Shown here: in pieces, positions 61,953 to 64,000 of the stretch | Layout of the letters: each line of letters opens with the position of its first letter | Numbering within the stretch: the first letter of the stretch is position 1 | DNA from: Verrucomicrobiota bacterium | Lineage (GTDB): Bacteria; Verrucomicrobiota; Verrucomicrobiia; Verrucomicrobiales; Akkermansiaceae | Direction: 5' to 3' | NCBI GenBank assembly: GCA_004294095.1 | Contig: RDZR01000033.1 | Coordinates: 1 to 64,000, forward strand | Length of the DNA: 64,000 bases | Position numbers and translations under genes: made by a program | The notes under the pieces: model-generated | What the model was told of the DNA's origin: nothing | Databases searched by the model: none | The model's input: the letters and a program-made list of their open reading frames with translations, nothing else

Positions 61953-63374
61953 TCATCGTAGCCGATGCTCACTCGTGATCAATGTATTTGACACAGATTT
62001 TATCACTAAATCCCATGCCCAATCCACGCGGTTGCCCACGCCACTGAGGGTGGTGAAAAAAATCTGGCTGGCTGGATTATCATCGCAGACATCCTGCCAG
62101 AAACTCACTCGCCCGTCTTCATCGATTTCAGGTAAAAATAGTTGCACCTGGCTGTTTGTTTTTAAGAGTTTTGCGATTGCCTTTTGCTCAATCTTTGCTG
62201 GTGCGAGCAGGATCAATCTTTTGGGCTGCTGCTCGGAAATGAGATTCACTCCATGGCCCATCCACAGTGCCCAGTCGGCGAATTTTGCTCGTTCACCAAG
62301 CAAAATTTCGATATTCGCTTTGAGCGCGAGTTCTCTCAGAAGTTTGGGGGAATGATCGCCCAATACCATGCGGTCCACTACACAGCCTATGCTGCCAATC
62401 GTTTGAGTTTTGGGCTTTAGCCCGATGACAGTTCTGGCTCCATTGATCATGCCGAAATCTCTTTCGATGGGATCCATGCTGCTTGTTCTGAACCCTAAAA
62501 ACGTCAGAGAGAGACAAACGAGCATCAGACAAAGCGATATGATGCCGAGCCGCTTCAGGTCCAAATGATTTCGCCGAGAAATAGCTAGTGCCATCAGGGC
62601 AAAGCCGCAGCTTAGTGGGATAATCCACAGTCTCCAATCCTCCATCGTTGTGCTGAAAATCCCCGCTACCATAAAGCCAAGCACCGAGGCTCTCAGTGAA
62701 GAAGCAAGTAGGCACTCCCCACATGGCCGTGTCCATACCCAGAATACGATAAAGCCTGAACCTATCCCCACAGCCACGATCCAGCCCCGCTCTACCAATA
62801 GAGTCAGGTAGCTGTTGACCATGGTGCGGTAACCTTGCTTTCGCTCCGTAGGTTGATACCACTGCATGTATTGATCTCCAGAATTTCCAGCACCAAATCC
62901 TTGAGGATTCTCAAAAAACATTTGCAACGCACCTGTCCATAGTTCGATTCTATTTCCTATCGAGGCATCTCCACTAGCAGCCGCCGCAGAGCGTGCGCCC
63001 AGCCCCGTCCAAATCACGATGCCAAGCATCACGGCCAATAGTGCGCCGCTAAGAGACCATTTGAGGAAAAGGCGGGGCCTTTCTTTCGACCATTCATACC
63101 CTAGCAGATAGGCAAGTGCACAAGCGGCTGCCACTAGGCCACCTCGAGAAAATGTCATGCATAGACCATAGTGCACCACTAGAATGGCAATGCCAGCCAT
63201 GGTCACCGCCACGCTGCGCCAAACTTTGTTAGGTGTTTTCCAACCTACGATCCAGCACCACCACAGCAGCGGCAGTGCCCCTGCGAATATGACGGCCGCC
63301 TTGTTTGGATTTTCAAATCCAAAACTCCAGCGCATCGTCTCGCCAAAGAAGTATTCGATGGGTGTTTCCATCAT
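61953..63374 (-). CDS. O-antigen ligase/polymerase-like membrane protein
   Basis: About 473 residues from the ATG at 63374, whose ATGA overlaps the stop of the upstream hydrolase gene. About ten membrane helices. The central Wzy_C-type region has SRGGLVAAACALAYLLGYEWSKERPRLFLKW, SIGNRIELWTGALQMFFENPQGFGAG and a loop before VNSYLTLLVERGWIV, which match the O-antigen ligase (WaaL/Wzy-like) pattern. After the membrane part, a roughly 150-residue C-terminal domain looks like an alpha/beta hydrolase or Rossmann-like fold (LGDHSPKLLRELALKANIEILLGERAKFADWALWMGHGVNLIS). That fusion is unusual; function inferred from the membrane part only. Confidence 0.7.
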   Translation of the reverse strand: MMETPIEYFFGETMRWSFGFENPNKAAVIFAGALPLLWWCWIVGWKTPNKVWRSVAVTMAGIAILVVHYGLCMTFSRGGLVAAACALAYLLGYEWSKERPRLFLKWSLSGALLAVMLGIVIWTGLGARSAAAASGDASIGNRIELWTGALQMFFENPQGFGAGNSGDQYMQWYQPTERKQGYRTMVNSYLTLLVERGWIVAVGIGSGFIVFWVWTRPCGECLLASSLRASVLGFMVAGIFSTTMEDWRLWIIPLSCGFALMALAISRRNHLDLKRLGIISLCLMLVCLSLTFLGFRTSSMDPIERDFGMINGARTVIGLKPKTQTIGSIGCVVDRMVLGDHSPKLLRELALKANIEILLGERAKFADWALWMGHGVNLISEQQPKRLILLAPAKIEQKAIAKLLKTNSQVQLFLPEIDEDGRVSFWQDVCDDNPASQIFFTTLSGVGNRVDWAWDLVIKSVSNTLITSEHRLR

Positions 63375-64000
63375 TCTTCGTCGCTCTTCGGCTTCCCCCA
63401 CAGCTTCGCAACCTCTTCTGATGGGATATAAACCCTATAATCCTCAGCAATGTTCTCACGCTCTTCAGGTGTATTGGGGACATATTCCCAGTCCTGGCTG
63501 TCTCCGACGTAAGGCATTTTTTCTCCCTGCAAGGCAAGGGGTTGATTGGCTATGGTAAAACCATCGCGTGGTTTGCCTAACTCATGCTGTGTGCGGCTAT
63601 CATGAAATTTAAAAAACTCGATCGTCAGCTCATTGGCTTCCCAGCAACCTTCATGAAGCATCCCAATATAGGAACGAAAGAGAGGTGCTGCACCTACCTG
63701 CCGCAGTCGATCCACCATTTCCAAGGAATTGCTGAAGCTGTTGTCGGACTCTCCAATCGTCATGAGCCATGCCACACGGTTGCTCTGGGCGTTGGGTGGA
63801 TCAAACCAACTCGAAGAATTCACCGCCACCGCTATGACACGATCTGGTGCCCACACGGCAAAGCGATGCACAAACTGCGCCCCCCCAGACTGCCCCTCCA
63901 TCAAAATGCGGTCAACATCCACGCTGTATTTTTCGCTCACCCGCTTCAAGGCCTCGAGCACGACCTTTCCTGAGAATTCTTCTGGATAGTAAAAGGAAAA
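63371..64000 (-). CDS. alpha/beta hydrolase (PHB-depolymerase-like), partial, runs off the window edge
   Basis: At least 209 residues are visible; the reading frame continues past position 64000, so the N-terminus is missing. The nucleophile elbow ILMEGQSGGAQFVHRFAV (G-x-S-x-G) follows ALKRVSEKYSVDVDRI, the arrangement of poly-hydroxybutyrate-depolymerase-like esterases. A likely acid residue lies near GESDNSFSN and a catalytic His near IGMLHEGCW. The C-terminal 70 residues (EYVPNTPEERENIAEDYRVYIPSEEVAKLWG) are an extra tail. Translation is coupled to the O-antigen-ligase-like gene. Confidence 0.75.
   Translation of the reverse strand, partial: FSFYYPEEFSGKVVLEALKRVSEKYSVDVDRILMEGQSGGAQFVHRFAVWAPDRVIAVAVNSSSWFDPPNAQSNRVAWLMTIGESDNSFSNSLEMVDRLRQVGAAPLFRSYIGMLHEGCWEANELTIEFFKFHDSRTQHELGKPRDGFTIANQPLALQGEKMPYVGDSQDWEYVPNTPEERENIAEDYRVYIPSEEVAKLWGKPKSDEE

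Noticed and set aside
1-64000. GTTAG pentamer as a strongly enriched word by itself
   Set aside because: My count (about 142) is only slightly above the composition-based expectation (about 110). Only the hexamer GTTAGA and its regional clustering stand out.
1-64000. CRISPR array, prophage or complete insertion sequence
   Set aside because: No regularly spaced repeats, cas genes, phage structural genes, transposase or integrase were seen.

Overview
The window looks like chromosomal DNA of a member of the Verrucomicrobiota (PVC superphylum). Supporting signs are two PEP-CTERM proteins, an autotransporter-associated beta-strand protein, paired planctomycete/verrucomicrobial-type ECF sigma factors and Ser/Thr kinases, and a chlamydia-like (class Ic) ribonucleotide reductase. 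Several secreted proteins also carry the D-x-D-x-D-G calcium-loop C-termini common in this phylum. Base composition is moderately GC-rich by eye, with an AT-rich patch at 0.3-1.6 kb. No rRNA operon, CRISPR array, transposase or complete insertion sequence was seen. There is one tRNA gene, tRNA-Thr(TGT).

Layout. 0-1.6 kb: a small Tat-exported cysteine-containing protein and an AT-rich membrane-anchored protein. 1.9-7.4 kb (minus): a TonB-dependent receptor followed by a secreted beta-helix protein. 7.6-12.4 kb (plus): housekeeping genes, namely a PgpH-type HD phosphohydrolase, ybeY, a topoisomerase IV A-like subunit and pyrE. 12.4-14.1 kb: a two-gene island (C5 DNA methyltransferase and HNH nuclease) bracketed by a 63-bp duplication of the 3' end of pyrE. 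14.1-16.0 kb: a small conserved protein, an RluE-like pseudouridine synthase and tilS. 16.0-21.1 kb: a first ECF sigma / WD40-kinase / PEP-CTERM module. 21.3-24.6 kb: a large beta-helix protein. 25.1-32.4 kb: a MocR-type regulator, a small GST/DUF5069/ABM operon divergent from a FecA-like receptor, and a cupredoxin-porin pair. 32.5-36.8 kb: a second sigma / kinase / PEP-CTERM module. 36.9-39.1 kb: an autotransporter-type passenger protein. 39.2-48.4 kb: core genes (RodZ-like protein, tRNA-Thr, nrdA, nrdB, smpB, rpoZ, a heptosyltransferase-like GT9). 48.7-55.2 kb: an SGNH esterase, a gamma-carbonic anhydrase, an M29 aminopeptidase, purN and an SPFH / zinc-ribbon pair. 55.7-58.5 kb: a GntR-ABC transporter operon. 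58.6-64 kb: a HAD phosphatase, a LysR regulator divergent from a DoxX-like protein, an ABC-2 permease, an O-antigen-ligase-like protein and a partial alpha/beta hydrolase.

The most interesting signals are five. (1) The restriction-modification-like island carries a long target duplication. (2) A word, GTTAGA (reverse complement TCTAAC), is over-represented. It is dense in core blocks, nearly absent from the kinase, GntR-ABC and 25-36 kb blocks, and forms the stems of two intergenic hairpins, a pattern reminiscent of DNA uptake sequences. (3) The ECF sigma / Ser-Thr kinase / PEP-CTERM arrangement is duplicated. (4) The NrdB lacks the radical tyrosine (Leu in its place) and has a Glu first metal ligand. 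(5) An SPFH protein is fused to an excisionase-type helix-turn-helix. All counts and alignments were made by eye and no database search was run.
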